In this document: in pieces, positions 47,867-61,996 of the stretch
How the letters are laid out: each line of letters opens with the position of its first letter
How positions within the stretch are numbered: position 1 is the first letter of the stretch
Assembly: GCA_020543525.1 (NCBI GenBank)
Contig: JAHYIO010000004.1
Coordinates: forward strand, 1,674,001 to 1,738,000
Direction: 5' to 3'
Source: Coriolopsis trogii
Taxonomy: Eukaryota > Basidiomycota > Agaricomycetes > Polyporales > Polyporaceae
DNA: 64,000 nt
Position numbers and translations under genes: made by a program
The notes under the pieces: model-generated
The model's database searches: none
The model's input: only the letters and a program-made list of their open reading frames with translations
Told to the model about the DNA's origin: nothing

Positions 47867-48181
47867 GGCGGAGGTTGTGTCCGTATGTAATCTAGTCTTC
47901 TGCAATGTCAAATTTTGTCCTCTTGCATCATGCCGAGTATGGCAGAGGAATGACCTGTAGTGTGGTAGTAAGTGTGTTTGAGTGTTTCCCTATGTAGCGC
48001 GGTGAGCTTTGGGCGCTCCGCTGCACACTAAACAGACGCCAAGATCCGGGCGGTCGCACGACCTCAAAGAGGGAATGAGCCACGGATCAAACTTCGTACA
48101 GACTTGCTCTTGAACCGCTACCACCACCATCCTGCTCCAGACCACACCAGCTCACCACAGACTCACCCACGTTGACACAAC
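47867..48181. other. Short intergenic stretch
   Basis: 3'UTR of GH115 and CA-rich leader of the aminotransferase. No gene is seen. Confidence 0.5.
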
Positions 48182-50921
<2,740 letters not shown>

Positions 50922-53324
50922 AGGCCACGACGGACGCACGTTCTACGCACATGGACATCTACATCGCCGCATCTCATTGTGATCTCGTCACTCATCCCAT
51001 TGTAGCATTAGCGTCGGCTTTCGATACGACGGCATTGTAATCAATATCGCGCGGGCCGTATGCAGCCCTGATTGGTCCTACACCTCACTAGTACTGCGTC
51101 CGATCTGGGGAGTCCCGACGATTGTATGAAGGCCACGACGCTGGAACATTGGCATTTAGCCGAACAGTGTGTTGTGCAACGAGGTGGCAAATGAAAGGCC
51201 ATACGGGTAAGTCGGTCCACCGTCAGTGGAAGCTACTTCTCGGCCTACATCGATGGCATCTTAGTGCTTGGTCTAGTGTCGAGCTTGGGCGATGGTCACA
51301 CATGCAAGGTGGAGGTGTGCCTCGATCGTATTTGAGATCCCAGGCTGCCCCTCCAGGTCAGACAAACTGCGGTCAGTGAACTATTTGGCCCGGGAATGGC
51401 GAGGGTCATCCGAAGTCTTCCGGATGCCTGAAGTCCTTGGCACGAGCGGACATGAGAGTCGTGTCTTCTGTGTCCAAAACGCGGGAGCGAGGGACTCTGC
51501 GCAGACGCGATGGTCCTTGGTTGACCCTGCAATGCGAAGCCTTGCTCAACGTCCCCAACTCCACAATCACGGCGCTCCGGTGCAGACGTCGGACCTTTGC
51601 GTGTCTGTCTGTGTCACGGTGCAGGGGCGCGTCGAGCCGCACTATTGCCGATGACAGAGCTACCTTTGGACGCGCAAATCCTCCTGGCCTGCGCTCCAGC
51701 CTCACTTTGTGGTAAAAAGTAACCACAGTCAAGGGCCGTATCCTGCGAATATTACGAGACCGAACCTGAGCCGGAGTCTTACAAGCTCACCCTGTAGTAA
51801 GTGCCATATAGTGCACTCCGGCTCGGAGACTATGGATCCGTCTGGTGAGCACGAGATGCATGTCAATACAATCCTGGAACTGTTAGCTCGCCGTTCCCCG
51901 TTAGGTTAAGAGGATGCGAGCAGTGGCCCCGAGAACCGGGGAGTGGTAAACCCATCATCGTGCCAGTGCTCGCCTACGTGCGACAAGCTATTTGCACCTC
52001 AAACTCGAGCGGTGAGCTCGCACTTTCTTCCACAATCAGAAAGATACGCGCTGCTCGATCAGCTTGTTCGCTGTACGCTCACTTTAGCTCGGCGTCGTCG
52101 CGCTTGCCACAGTGTCGGAAAGATGGGGACCATGGGGGCAAACCTTACATGACCGATGGCTTTCCGGGTCGTTGGGGATGCCGTCACGGTCTCCACGACG
52201 GCGGCGAGTCATGGATTACAACCAAAGAGGCCGATGGCAAAGCTTGGCTCATATACAACATACCGCTCTGACGGTAGCAATCTTAACACCGCCAATAACG
52301 GGGCGCGCATCGAAGCCTGTGTGTGGTCAGCATCGAAGCCTGGGCGTGGTCAGCAATAGAAGCCCACGGTTTGTCATTGCCAGCGTCGAAGACTGCGAAG
52401 AACGGCGGTCTGCTTTGTCGGGCGGCATGGGAAATTGCCACGTGGGGGCGCATCGTGGTGTTAGACTTCGGGCGAAATGAATCTGGTCAGCCAACATGCT
52501 CCATAACACGCACCTACGTCGCTGTCTCCGCCCTTCGTGTCTGTCCGCAGCAACGCTATTGGGCAGAAGTCGATGCCGACCGTGTCGAAACTGACCAGGT
52601 CTCCGCGACGTCTCTGATCGGAGCGCAGAAAATGCAGAAAATGCGCATGCGGCCTGATCAGATTTGCATACTCAGTGTCTGAGTTAGCGGCTCGTGTACG
52701 GTAAGTCTCTGGCCCAAGGAACATATGCCGTTGGACGAAAGAGTAACGCCTTGTTGTCTTCTTCCACGATGTAGTCTAGAGCGAGCTGAACATCCCTTTC
52801 CTGTTCTGCAGGTCCTTCAATTTCGGATGGATTTCGGGGCACATCTTCTGGCAATAGAAACACAGCTTTTTGTGTTGCCCACTTCTTGCCATGGAGGATG
52901 GTTGAAGAGGGTGCTTCTCCAACGATACTGACTCGGACGAAAGTTGATGCTCAGTGGCCTATAACTCGGAGCACTGTACCGAACGGTCTCTTGGAGAGAG
53001 ATTCTTACTTTGGATTAGCGTCGAATGACCCGTTTTGGCCGACTTCGAACCCTGGAAATCATGACTGCGTTCAACGAACAGGGCTGCTTTCGGCCGCAGC
53101 GGAGTGACGCTCAAGATCTCACTTCACCAGTTACGTGACGTTTGGCAATCTCCCCCGCGTATGCTTTGAGTTCCGTCTCGGCGATGCCCAGAGACGTCCT
53201 GACACCATTGACCAACGAAGGTTATATAAGGGTCGTGGACAGAGACGACCAGGCTATACCAACAACATCTCTCGCTTCGCTCTCTCTCGCCCCTCCGTCG
53301 CCTTCTAGTGGGATAGTCATCCGT
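50922..53324. other. Gene-free stretch of 2.4 kb
   Basis: No coherent exon chain. A 23-bp direct repeat occurs in tandem at 52308-52330 and 52331-52353 with two differences. The last 100 bp holds the TATA box of the next gene. Confidence 0.4.
53223..53230 (+). promoter_or_regulatory. TATA box of the short Zn2Cys6 gene
   Basis: TATATAAG, about 95 bp upstream of the ATG at 53325, followed by a pyrimidine-rich leader. Confidence 0.5.
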
Positions 53325-53832
53325 CATGAGCTCGACCCCGGTACGTAAGATGTTCGTCTTACTGACCTCAGGCTGACGGGATGGTCAGGTCCAGCAACAC
53401 ACAGGCGGCAACAACTCCGACGCAGAGCGCGACGGCGCGAAGCCAAAGGTGCCTCGCAGGACCCCGATGGCGTGCCAATTCTGTCGAGGTGCGTGCATCC
53501 TATCCCTTGGCAGCTCCCATGTTGATATCGTCACCGATCCCCCGGTCGATTCGTTGACAGGGAGGAAGTTGAAGTGCGATGGCCGCCAGACCTGCGCCAA
53601 CTGCGATCGTCGTGGCATTCCGTGCAACTACATACCTGTGTACGCTCTTCTTGCTGCGCATGGCACCGCAAGTCCGCATGCTGACGACGTACGTCGCCCT
53701 TCACAGCGCCGCTCAGAGGCAGTAGACAGCTGTCGACGTTCTGGGTGTTATTTGGGTCCCTCTCCGGTCGCTTCCTGTGTCTCGTGCCACTCGGTCCTTG
53801 TCGCTCTCGTTCCCGTATTTAGGCTCTGCTAA
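53325..53832 (+). CDS. Short Zn2Cys6 DNA-binding protein
   Basis: ATG 53325 gives MSSTP, then an intron (53340-53387), then VQQHTGGNNSDAERDGAK and the zinc cluster CQFCRGRKLKCDGRQTC followed by ANC and IPCNYIP, with a second intron (about 53489-53560) inside it. The Cys spacing (Cys-x2-Cys-x6-Cys, Cys-x2-Cys-x6-Cys) is intact. The end is uncertain: read straight through, the frame stops at 53830-53832, but a donor GTGTAC at 53638 and an acceptor near 53706 are possible and would change the tail. No Fungal_trans region is visible, so it is either one of the short binuclear-cluster proteins of basidiomycetes or a truncated regulator. Confidence 0.65.
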
Positions 53833-56800
53833 TGGTCCGCCGACGGATGTATCCTATAGCTCCTATATGACACATTAATTTATCCCCACAACGGTTGGTC
53901 GGCACATCAGCACACGCAGCGGAAGGTATGACGCAACTATGTGAGATGGTAGGACGTACCTTCCCTTGTTCCTCGTCTGCGATCAGCACGCGGGGCAGTG
54001 CGAGCGTGAAGTCCTGCCAAAGAAAGGTTAAGCGCCTGCATGTCTCCCCTTCCATCGATTCCGTTGCTTCGCAAAGGCTGAGTTTGCGCAGGCACAAGTG
54101 CCGGTCTTCACGCGTAATCCTTATCAGATGTGCTGAGTAGACGGGTAGAAGCCAACCTTTAGATCTTCGAAGGCGGCCTAACAGCCGACAAAGGACTATT
54201 GCAACACCGCCTGCAGGTGAGTAGTATGGTTTCGCAACAGTTCTGGTTCCAAGGTGATGTTGACATGCATCCTCCGAAATGACGGCTACACTCCCGACGT
54301 ATCTTCGAGGTCCTGATGACTGCCCCGCATGTTCTCTTACCCATTGATCCTACACGGGCGGCCTGGATGTATGTGAAGGAGTCAAAGGGTAGACATGCAA
54401 TTGCAAGACGCTGACTCCGGCAACCGAGAGAGGATGTGATTTTCCGTCATCAGGCAATGTCCAGCAAATGAGTGGAGTCTGAGCGACCCCCCCCCCCCCC
54501 CCCCCCCCCCCCCCCGCGTCCTTCCCAGAAAAATATGGAGCATGTTGCCAGTATACCTGAAATGCCGAGCCGAGATGAACTGTCGTCAATTCATTGTTGT
54601 GACGGGACGCTTGAAGCGTATGAACTCCTACATCTGCAGCCTCTCGAGTCCCGCAAGCGCAGCGTCATCTGGTCTTCTCATTAAACACGCTGTGGTCTGA
54701 ATAGGGAGCTCGGCCAACTCGTGCATGTGGAGTTGGTAATATACGACCTATGGCCACCTCCACGCTCCCAGACCGTCCGATCCTGTGCGCAAACCGACGG
54801 CGCGTATAACCCATCGTGGGCGCCGACCTGCCGGGCAGCATTCGAAATGGGAAGCCCGCTTGCTGACACCATATTTGCGACTCGGCGAGACTCGAGAAGG
54901 CACATACCGGAAAGAGCGGAGGCCGCTTCGTGTGCTATACACCAAAAGCTGCATGCTTCCCCCCCTCCCCTATCGCACCATGCGCTCGAGTCGCGCAGTC
55001 AGCAGGGTCACGGAAGGACGATCCGTGGATATGCGGGGGCCAGACGAGATCGCACCTAGCCATGAAGATGGCAAGCGGCCTGCATCTCTAGGCCCACGGA
55101 GGCACCCCAGGGATTGCCAGGAAGGTAGACGTCTGGGCTTGTGGCGAGCAGACTCCATCACCCAAGGCGGTTTCCCTCATGAACGGGCTGTTCCGTTTTC
55201 CAGTTCTCCGAACGTTGAGGGTGGATCTGGCCGCGATGCGTGCTTGCACTCTTCGTGGAGACTTCGGTGAGATTCGAGGGCTCTAGGGCTTTAGGGCCCT
55301 CTTACGGTCCTTGCACGACCGTCCCATCGCTGCGGGCAGAGAGTGAGGGCGAGTGTAACGTCAGCAGGAAGAGGGCACAAAGAAAGAGATCGAATGCGAG
55401 GCCGCCGCACCGGCAGAGTATACAAAGGACCTCCTTTCTGCATTTACGACACGGCTTGCCGCTTCGTCGGCTCGACGCTATTCTCTTGCGAACACGAGGC
55501 TAGGAGATCAAGGCCCTTGCCTACCGACCCGACGCAACCGATCGATGACTGAAAACGTTCGCGGGCGTGCGCTGTCACGCCACTTGCGGAAGCTAAAACA
55601 CGTCCAAGCGCGTGGTCTATCCCGCCTCGACGCTCGTTAACACCTGAACACACTCCGACAGCTTCCGAGCTCGCAGTCGAAAAGGAAATAAAAGCCGTGT
55701 CATGTATGACACGTACACCGCCTACCAGAGCCCCCGCCTAGGCGGAAATCTCAGGCGTTTGATCCATGGAAGACAGAGCACGGGCGCCATCACCATGGTC
55801 TGCCCGGGGGAGGCTCAGGACAGAGCTCACGACGGTCGCAAGTGTCCTCTTGCGCACGCGCGTCTCGGACGCGAGTGCTCGGGCGTTGTGCGCACGAGTC
55901 GCCAAACTCAATCACCATCGCCGACTGGTGGATGCATGCGGCAGACGCACCTCGCCTAGAGGCCTCTCTAGACCTCCTTTCCTTCTCCACCTGGAGGGGC
56001 GCGGCGGCCACCGTCCTACGTCCACGTCCACGTCCATGATCCTCGCTCACGCCTAGAATGTGTGCCTTGCGGTCCCATTGTCCAACGTCCCAGCGTCCAG
56101 GCGTCGCGTGCCAACGGGGAACGCGGTCTCGGGAAGGTTACAGATAGGACGGACCTGTCGCTTTGCCTCGGGTAGGTGGGCCATTGCCCGATGCGGTATC
56201 TGGATACCTTCGCCAGGCGGAAAGCTGCCTGTGGGGTAACCCAGGGAGGCAGGGACAGTGCCTTGCGTCGCAAATACAGTCTAGACTGCACTCGCAGCAC
56301 CAGGGTGGTTGGCGAGCCCTCGAGTGCAGGGGTCAGGAGGGCCTTGGGTTCTTGGTTCCTCGAGCCCTATGCAGCCAGCCTCTTGCGGCGAAATGACGGA
56401 GACGGCGACACGGCGCGTCTCGCGCGAAGTCAAAGTGGGAAGGATGGCTGGGTGGTGTGTGTGTGTTGGCCGCTTGCGAAGGTTTCGATCTGCAGCTCGA
56501 TGCTCACAGGGGGGCCTCGACCGAGAACACACTCACATGTACCCACCCCACCTCCACCGCCTTCGCGAAGCCCTGGTGGCGTTATGCTTTGCAGTTCTAT
56601 GAGAGCGCATCTTGGCATTCCGACAGCCGTTACAGGGGTAACATCTGCCTACTCGCACGCGCCCTGCGAGCGTAAGCGGGGTATTAGAGCGTACATCTAG
56701 GGACAGAAGAGAGGAGGGGAGAGGTAGGCGCACACGTTCTTTGTACTTCTCTCGCCACAAGCGGACTCCCGGCTCCCCTCCCCCCGCGACGATCGCGTCG

Positions 56801-57114
56801 CGCAGCGTGTGTGTGATGTAAGGTAAAGGTCAAGCAAGTCCGCAAGGCTCAGCACGAGTCCGTGTATGGAGAATGTCCTGTAGTGAGTGTGTATATGGGT
56901 CCGCTAGATTGTAGAGTACACATGAGCGATGGGTTCGCGAACCGCACGACGTATGCAGGAAAGCAAAAGGAGAAAGGAAAGGGAAAGATGACGGATACAT
57001 GGAAGCAGATCGAACGGCGCACCGAGCCAGTCAGCCTTCACCCCATCGCCCCCCTCGGAGGCCTCAACGCGGCGCCGCATCAGCTCCCCCTTTGCATCAT
57101 CTTCATCTCGCCTC
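53833..57114. other. Gene-free stretch of 3.3 kb
   Basis: No gene is recognised. It holds a 29-base C run (54487-54515), a short CCACGT tandem near 56016-56036 and the 3' flank of the membrane protein. Confidence 0.4.
54487..54515 (+). repeat. Uninterrupted C29 homopolymer
   Basis: Twenty-nine C residues in a row, G29 on the other strand. Length is likely polymorphic or affected by sequencing. Confidence 0.85.
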
Positions 57115-59817
57115 TCACCCCCCCTCTTGCGAGCCCTCGTGGGGGGTGCTCATCGCCGTATGGTACGACGCCGTGCTCCGCGTGCCAAACGGGAACGGCC
57201 CGCTAAAGCTCGTCGCTGAGCTCGGCGTCGTCGTCGTCAGCTCCCCCATCTCCCCTCTCTCGGCCGCGACCGCGTTCAGCCCGTCGACAGAGACCGACAA
57301 CGACATCGCCGCGTCCAGTGAGTTCGCGCGGCTCGCGCTCCGGCTGTGCGTCCCGTCCCCGTACCCGCTGAGCGTGTTCGACCGCGTCGACGGCCTCGAG
57401 AAGCCCGCGCTCGCGAGGCTCATCACCTCGTGCGAGCCCAGGGACTCGATCGTCGGCATCCGGTGGATCGTCCGCCCGAGCACGACATGCGCCCCATCCT
57501 CCCGGTCCTGATCAGCGCTCGAATAGCTCGCAGGAAAGTCGAACCGCTCCTGCCCCTGCCCCTGCTCCTGCTCTTGCGCGTACGCCACCGCCTCGTCAGT
57601 CTCGCGCGTCACTTGCTCGACCAGGGCGCGGAAGTGCGCCGCAAACGTGTTCAGGTCCGCGTCCGGTACAGGGTCCCACGAACTCGAGCTCGATATCGCT
57701 CCCGCGGCGCCGTGGCCAGCCGTCAGGCTAGGACTGAAGAGTGGCACGGACGCATACCCGCCAGGCGTCCGGCGCACCGCGCGCCCAAAGCGGTCTTGCC
57801 CATCTTCCGCACTCCCTTCATCTGACGACGTCGGCGACACCGAGCGCACCCCCGCCTCCTGCCGCGCGGCCTCCTGCAGGCCCTGCGCAGACACAGCGCG
57901 GCGGACGACCCTCGATCCCGAGGGCGACATCTCGCCCGCCAAGATGCGCGAGCGGGACGTGCGGAGCGCGCGGGGCTCGTGGTCGCTCGCGCTCCCAGAC
58001 TCTCGCTGCGACGCCATGCTGGAGTGGCCTTCTGCCGAGGCCGCGAGGGGCACGTTCGCGCTCGACACGGTCGCGATCGGCCGGAAGCTGCGCGAGGACG
58101 AGCCCGTCGTCCCGATCGAGGTCGACGGGAACGAGGCAGCGGAATGGCGGAAGATCGACGTCGTGTGTCTGCGGCGCGAGGGGCGTCGTGTGATCGTGTA
58201 GTTGTATGAGACAACGTGGTAGGCGATCTGCAACAAGAAAGCATGTTGGTCAGCCATCCTGTCTGTGGTTTCCCGTGTATGTTCCGACTTACGAGTACAG
58301 CAGCGGTGAGGATCAGCCGCACCAAAGCTCCAGCAAGCCAGAATCCCCAGGCAGGTGAGCGTGTGATGCATTGCCCTCCGAGCCCTGACCAGACGACGTC
58401 AATGTCCCAATGACATCGCCCATGGAGGCTGTTGGTGGTATTCGGAATATTTCTCCAGAGGAAAACGAGAACGAAGTTGACGATAGCGGGAGCGAGTAAG
58501 CATAGCGATGAAGAATAATGTAGGAAATTCTGCAACAGAACGTGTTTCGAGTTTGGTCTGTATACCCATCCCAGATGCAGCACTGAAGCGGAGATGATGA
58601 CAGAGACGGCGTTGCAAGCCAGACAGAGTGCCGTACATGAGCCCAACACGAGAGCAATAATCTGTCGTTCGCGGTCTGAGTATAGCCAGGCGCCAAGGTA
58701 ATACCGCACGGTGTTGTAAGTCGCCCATCCACCTATGAGATTAATATCAGTCGGGGATACTACGGGCATGAGCCTCTCATGTGGCAGGCGGTAGGGATCT
58801 ATCGTGTGGACGTAATGAGGAAGTGACGGCGGGTATGCACGTCAACCATAATCGAACATAAAAGAGAGTTAGAATTTTCTAGCGGTTATGAATACGCGCC
58901 CTCACGGAGATGCGCCCATTGACGTCAATATGGACAGACGCATGTGCATTGGCAATGGCGCACTGCAAATGCGCCATTTTATACGACAGCGGGGTGCGGT
59001 CCTCCAAAAATTACTTGCACTGGAGTTTTGTTGGGAAGTCATCTGGAGAAGCAGCAGGACAGAATCCTGTCGGACATCGAGGTGGTTATGCAGCGATCTT
59101 CCACAGACCGTGGAGGCTGTGCACATCACCGTTGAGGTGCGATCTGGGCGTATATATGCGCCATATATAGGGACACACGACTGGAAGTTGAACGTGCCAG
59201 GACATGCCCGACGCACCAAGAAGCGCCCACGTGCGTAATGAGGTACGCGGCCACATCTTGGACAGAATCTCATCCCTCGCTTGGGCTGCAGATGGCAAAC
59301 GACGATCGCAGCAGTGGCATGCGAGGATATATGGCTCGTAGCAGAATGCAGGGATGTGGCTGAAGATTGGAAGCGGTTAAAGAGACTCACCAATGACGAC
59401 CCAGAACCCGCGCTGCGCCCATCTGAGCCTCTTCAGCAATCTCCTGACCGTGCGCTCATGCTGCACTCTCCGCTCCCTCGGCGTGATGGGATCGCCCTCC
59501 AAACTGAGCGCGAGCCCTCTCCGGGGCGGGCCACTCGGGCTCGCGGGATACGTCGGCTGTCGTGCGAGCAGGTCGAGATAGACGGAGGACTCGGAGCTCT
59601 CTGCGTGGATCAAGGTCTCTGTCGTGGGGTGGGAGTGTTCGGACGTCGATGTCTGGAGCGTAACGGACGAGACGGAGGAGAGCTGGCGGTCGTGCGGCGT
59701 GCGCCTGTTCGGGGCGCGGTGGTGGTGGTGGTGGTGGTGGGCGACGGTCACCGAGGGGGAGGACGTTGGCGGGTCGGACGTGAAGATCGCATTGTGAAGG
59801 AAGACCGCTGCGGCCAT
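57115..59817 (-). CDS. Four-helix membrane protein with Ser-rich cytoplasmic tail
   Basis: I do not recognise the family. ATG 59815-59817 starts a soluble N-terminus with a run of seven His, then Pro/Ser, then RRLLKRLRWAQRGFWVVIG. An intron (58733-59390, 658 nt) joins to GWATYNTVRYYLGAW, which completes transmembrane helix 1. Helix 2 (IIALVLGSCTALCLACNAVS), helix 3 (LCLLAPAIVNFVLVFLW) and helix 4 (GFWLAGALVRLILTAAVL) follow. After an intron at about 58209-58285 comes a 300-residue Ser/Arg-rich tail with phosphorylation-like stretches, stop 57115-57117. A shorter model could start at ATG 58767-58769, but it lacks the basic helix before helix 1. No enzymatic motif. A scaffold or channel-like role is only a guess. 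Confidence 0.68.
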
Positions 59818-61996
59818 CGGCCGTGCGCGTGAGGGTGGGCGGGGATGCTGCTGCCAGTGCCGCGCTTGGAGGCGGGAGGCGGACGGATGGGGTTAGGAAG
59901 AGATCTGCGCACGACGGGCCTGAGCTGAAGCAGGGAGCTCGAGGATCACGACAGAGGCGGGGATGGTCGAAAGCAGTCGTCAGGCAAGTCGCACGCGTGG
60001 GTCCACTAACGCCGCAAGGGGGCAAAAAAGCCTGAAGCGAGAGCCAAAATGTCAGATGGCGACGCGCGCGTGGAGGCAGAGAAAGAGAACAGACGGTCGG
60101 TCGCGCATCCGTGGCGGTATATAGCACCGGGGCCCAGCCAGAGACCCGGACGGCGCAAAGCTCACTCAGCGATCAGACACAGCGCGCGAGTCCAAGGACG
60201 ACAGGCGGCAGTGGTCGCTGCATTAGCCTTGCCCATATCCGGACTGATGGCGGCGCGGCTGAGCCCGTAAATGTGGCCATCCACCCAACTGCCTCGAGCT
60301 GCGCCATCAGACCACACCAGTCTCCTCGGAAGCTAGCATCGTCAGCAACCTGTTTGAGGCCACGCCAGCATCCATCGCAAACCCCAATAAAGTCTTGTCG
60401 GGACCTACACCAACTTTTCTTATACTCACAAACTCTGCACACATCAATAATACTTATTGTGAGATCTGGACAACCACATGTTTAACTATAGACTGTATGT
60501 CGCCGCATAACAAGCGAGATCTCTGAGCGACAACCCGCTGGCGACAGTCATCTCGTCGTTCCCTCGGTCGTCTGACATCAGAAGGTTATTGGTTTGACGG
60601 ACTCCCGCTCAACTCGGCGATGGTTCTCTCCCCTTCATACTTAGAGAGAGAAAGAGAGAGATCCGACAGCAAAGCCGAAGCAGAAAACACGCATATTTCC
60701 CATTCAATCTCACTCAAACGACCACCAATCATCCCGGCGGCGGCGGCCTTTCAGTCGCAATAACGATGACGTATATGATCCCGGATGCCACTGCTTCCAA
60801 TCGCGCAGTCTGCGCAGTACACGGCCAACGGGCATTTTGGTACATTTCCACCAGCCGAGGATTCCAAAATGTTTCCATCGGGCACTTTGGAATTATTCGG
60901 CCCAGACGCCCCGGCAGGTGTAGGCGACCGGCGCTGCGTCGCCAATCCTCGCTTATGCTTGGGTAAGATCTCCGATAACAAGTCGGAGGGTCCGGCCGGG
61001 AGAGAGCTGATGTCATGCCATCGGTGGTCCTGTTCCGGGACTTTTCGGCTTCCCACGATACGAATTCCCCATAAAAAGCCCCCAAACTGTCCACCTCACC
61101 CTCTTGTTCTTTCGCCCATTTCTCCACCTTCCTGAGCCTCTGTTGTGCTCTTGAAACCCGTCTTCTGACCAAGTCCCCTGTCCTCTGAGGTTCACGTCTG
61201 TGAGTGCTTTCTTATATGTGTTCTGTAGTCAGTTCAATGAATCTCTCTTTCCAGTTCTCTTGTTGCATGCAGTACAGATGTCGAACACAAGAGCCATTTG
61301 TTTGTTCTGTTCTGTTCATGTAACTGTATCATAGAGTACGGTTGTGGTATTCCTAGATATTGATGAGCTGTTGCAATACATATTTTGCTGTCCATAAAAA
61401 TGACGGGACCGCCGATGATGCACGAGCAAGCCTGGGTGAGGACGAGGATGCCCATACAGCCTGTGAGAAATGCTGACGATGCCACGTCACCATTGGTGGA
61501 TTGTGTGATGCTGTCCGGCGCTTGTTGGAACGGACGGAAATTTCTGGCCAATGTTACCAAAGCATTTGGAAATTCGCCGCTTTGGAAATATTTTGGTAGA
61601 CAGATTAGCATCCTGTGGTCAGAATGCGGGACTGATGGGGCCAAAATCGCATTCTTGGTAAATTAGTACTAACGGCACTCCTACGTGTACCCTACGAATG
61701 ATACAAGCCCGTCTTGAACGCACTAGCAAACACCGCCCGGACAGCATCGACGGTCCGTGACTTCGAACTCTCAGCATTCTCGCAGCGATGGGATTGACAA
61801 AGACAGAGACACACAGCAGATAAGCATTGGTGGCTATACAAAACCGATATCGGGGATATATCCTGCAGTAGATGAGAAGCAACGAGATATGAACGGACTA
61901 CAAGCTGCGGTGAATCAGATGTGTTGAGTATCAGCGAATCGGAATGACAAAGCGAGTTCGGATGCGAGAAGAGGGTGCGAAGAAACCGTTGCCAGG
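59818..61996. other. Intergenic region, promoter of the membrane protein and possible noncoding transcript
   Basis: No protein gene is supported. GA-rich microsatellite at 60641-60661. At 61071-61078 ATAAAAAG is followed by a CT-rich leader and an apparent intron (GTGAGT at 61201, CTTTCCAG at about 61248-61255), but only very short ORFs follow, so this may be the start of a noncoding or short-peptide transcript on the plus strand. Confidence 0.35.

Noticed and set aside
57723..58769. 348-codon minus-strand ORF as one protein
   Set aside because: It reads through the intron at about 58209-58285 into a wrong, Arg-rich frame. The membrane protein continues in another frame after splicing.
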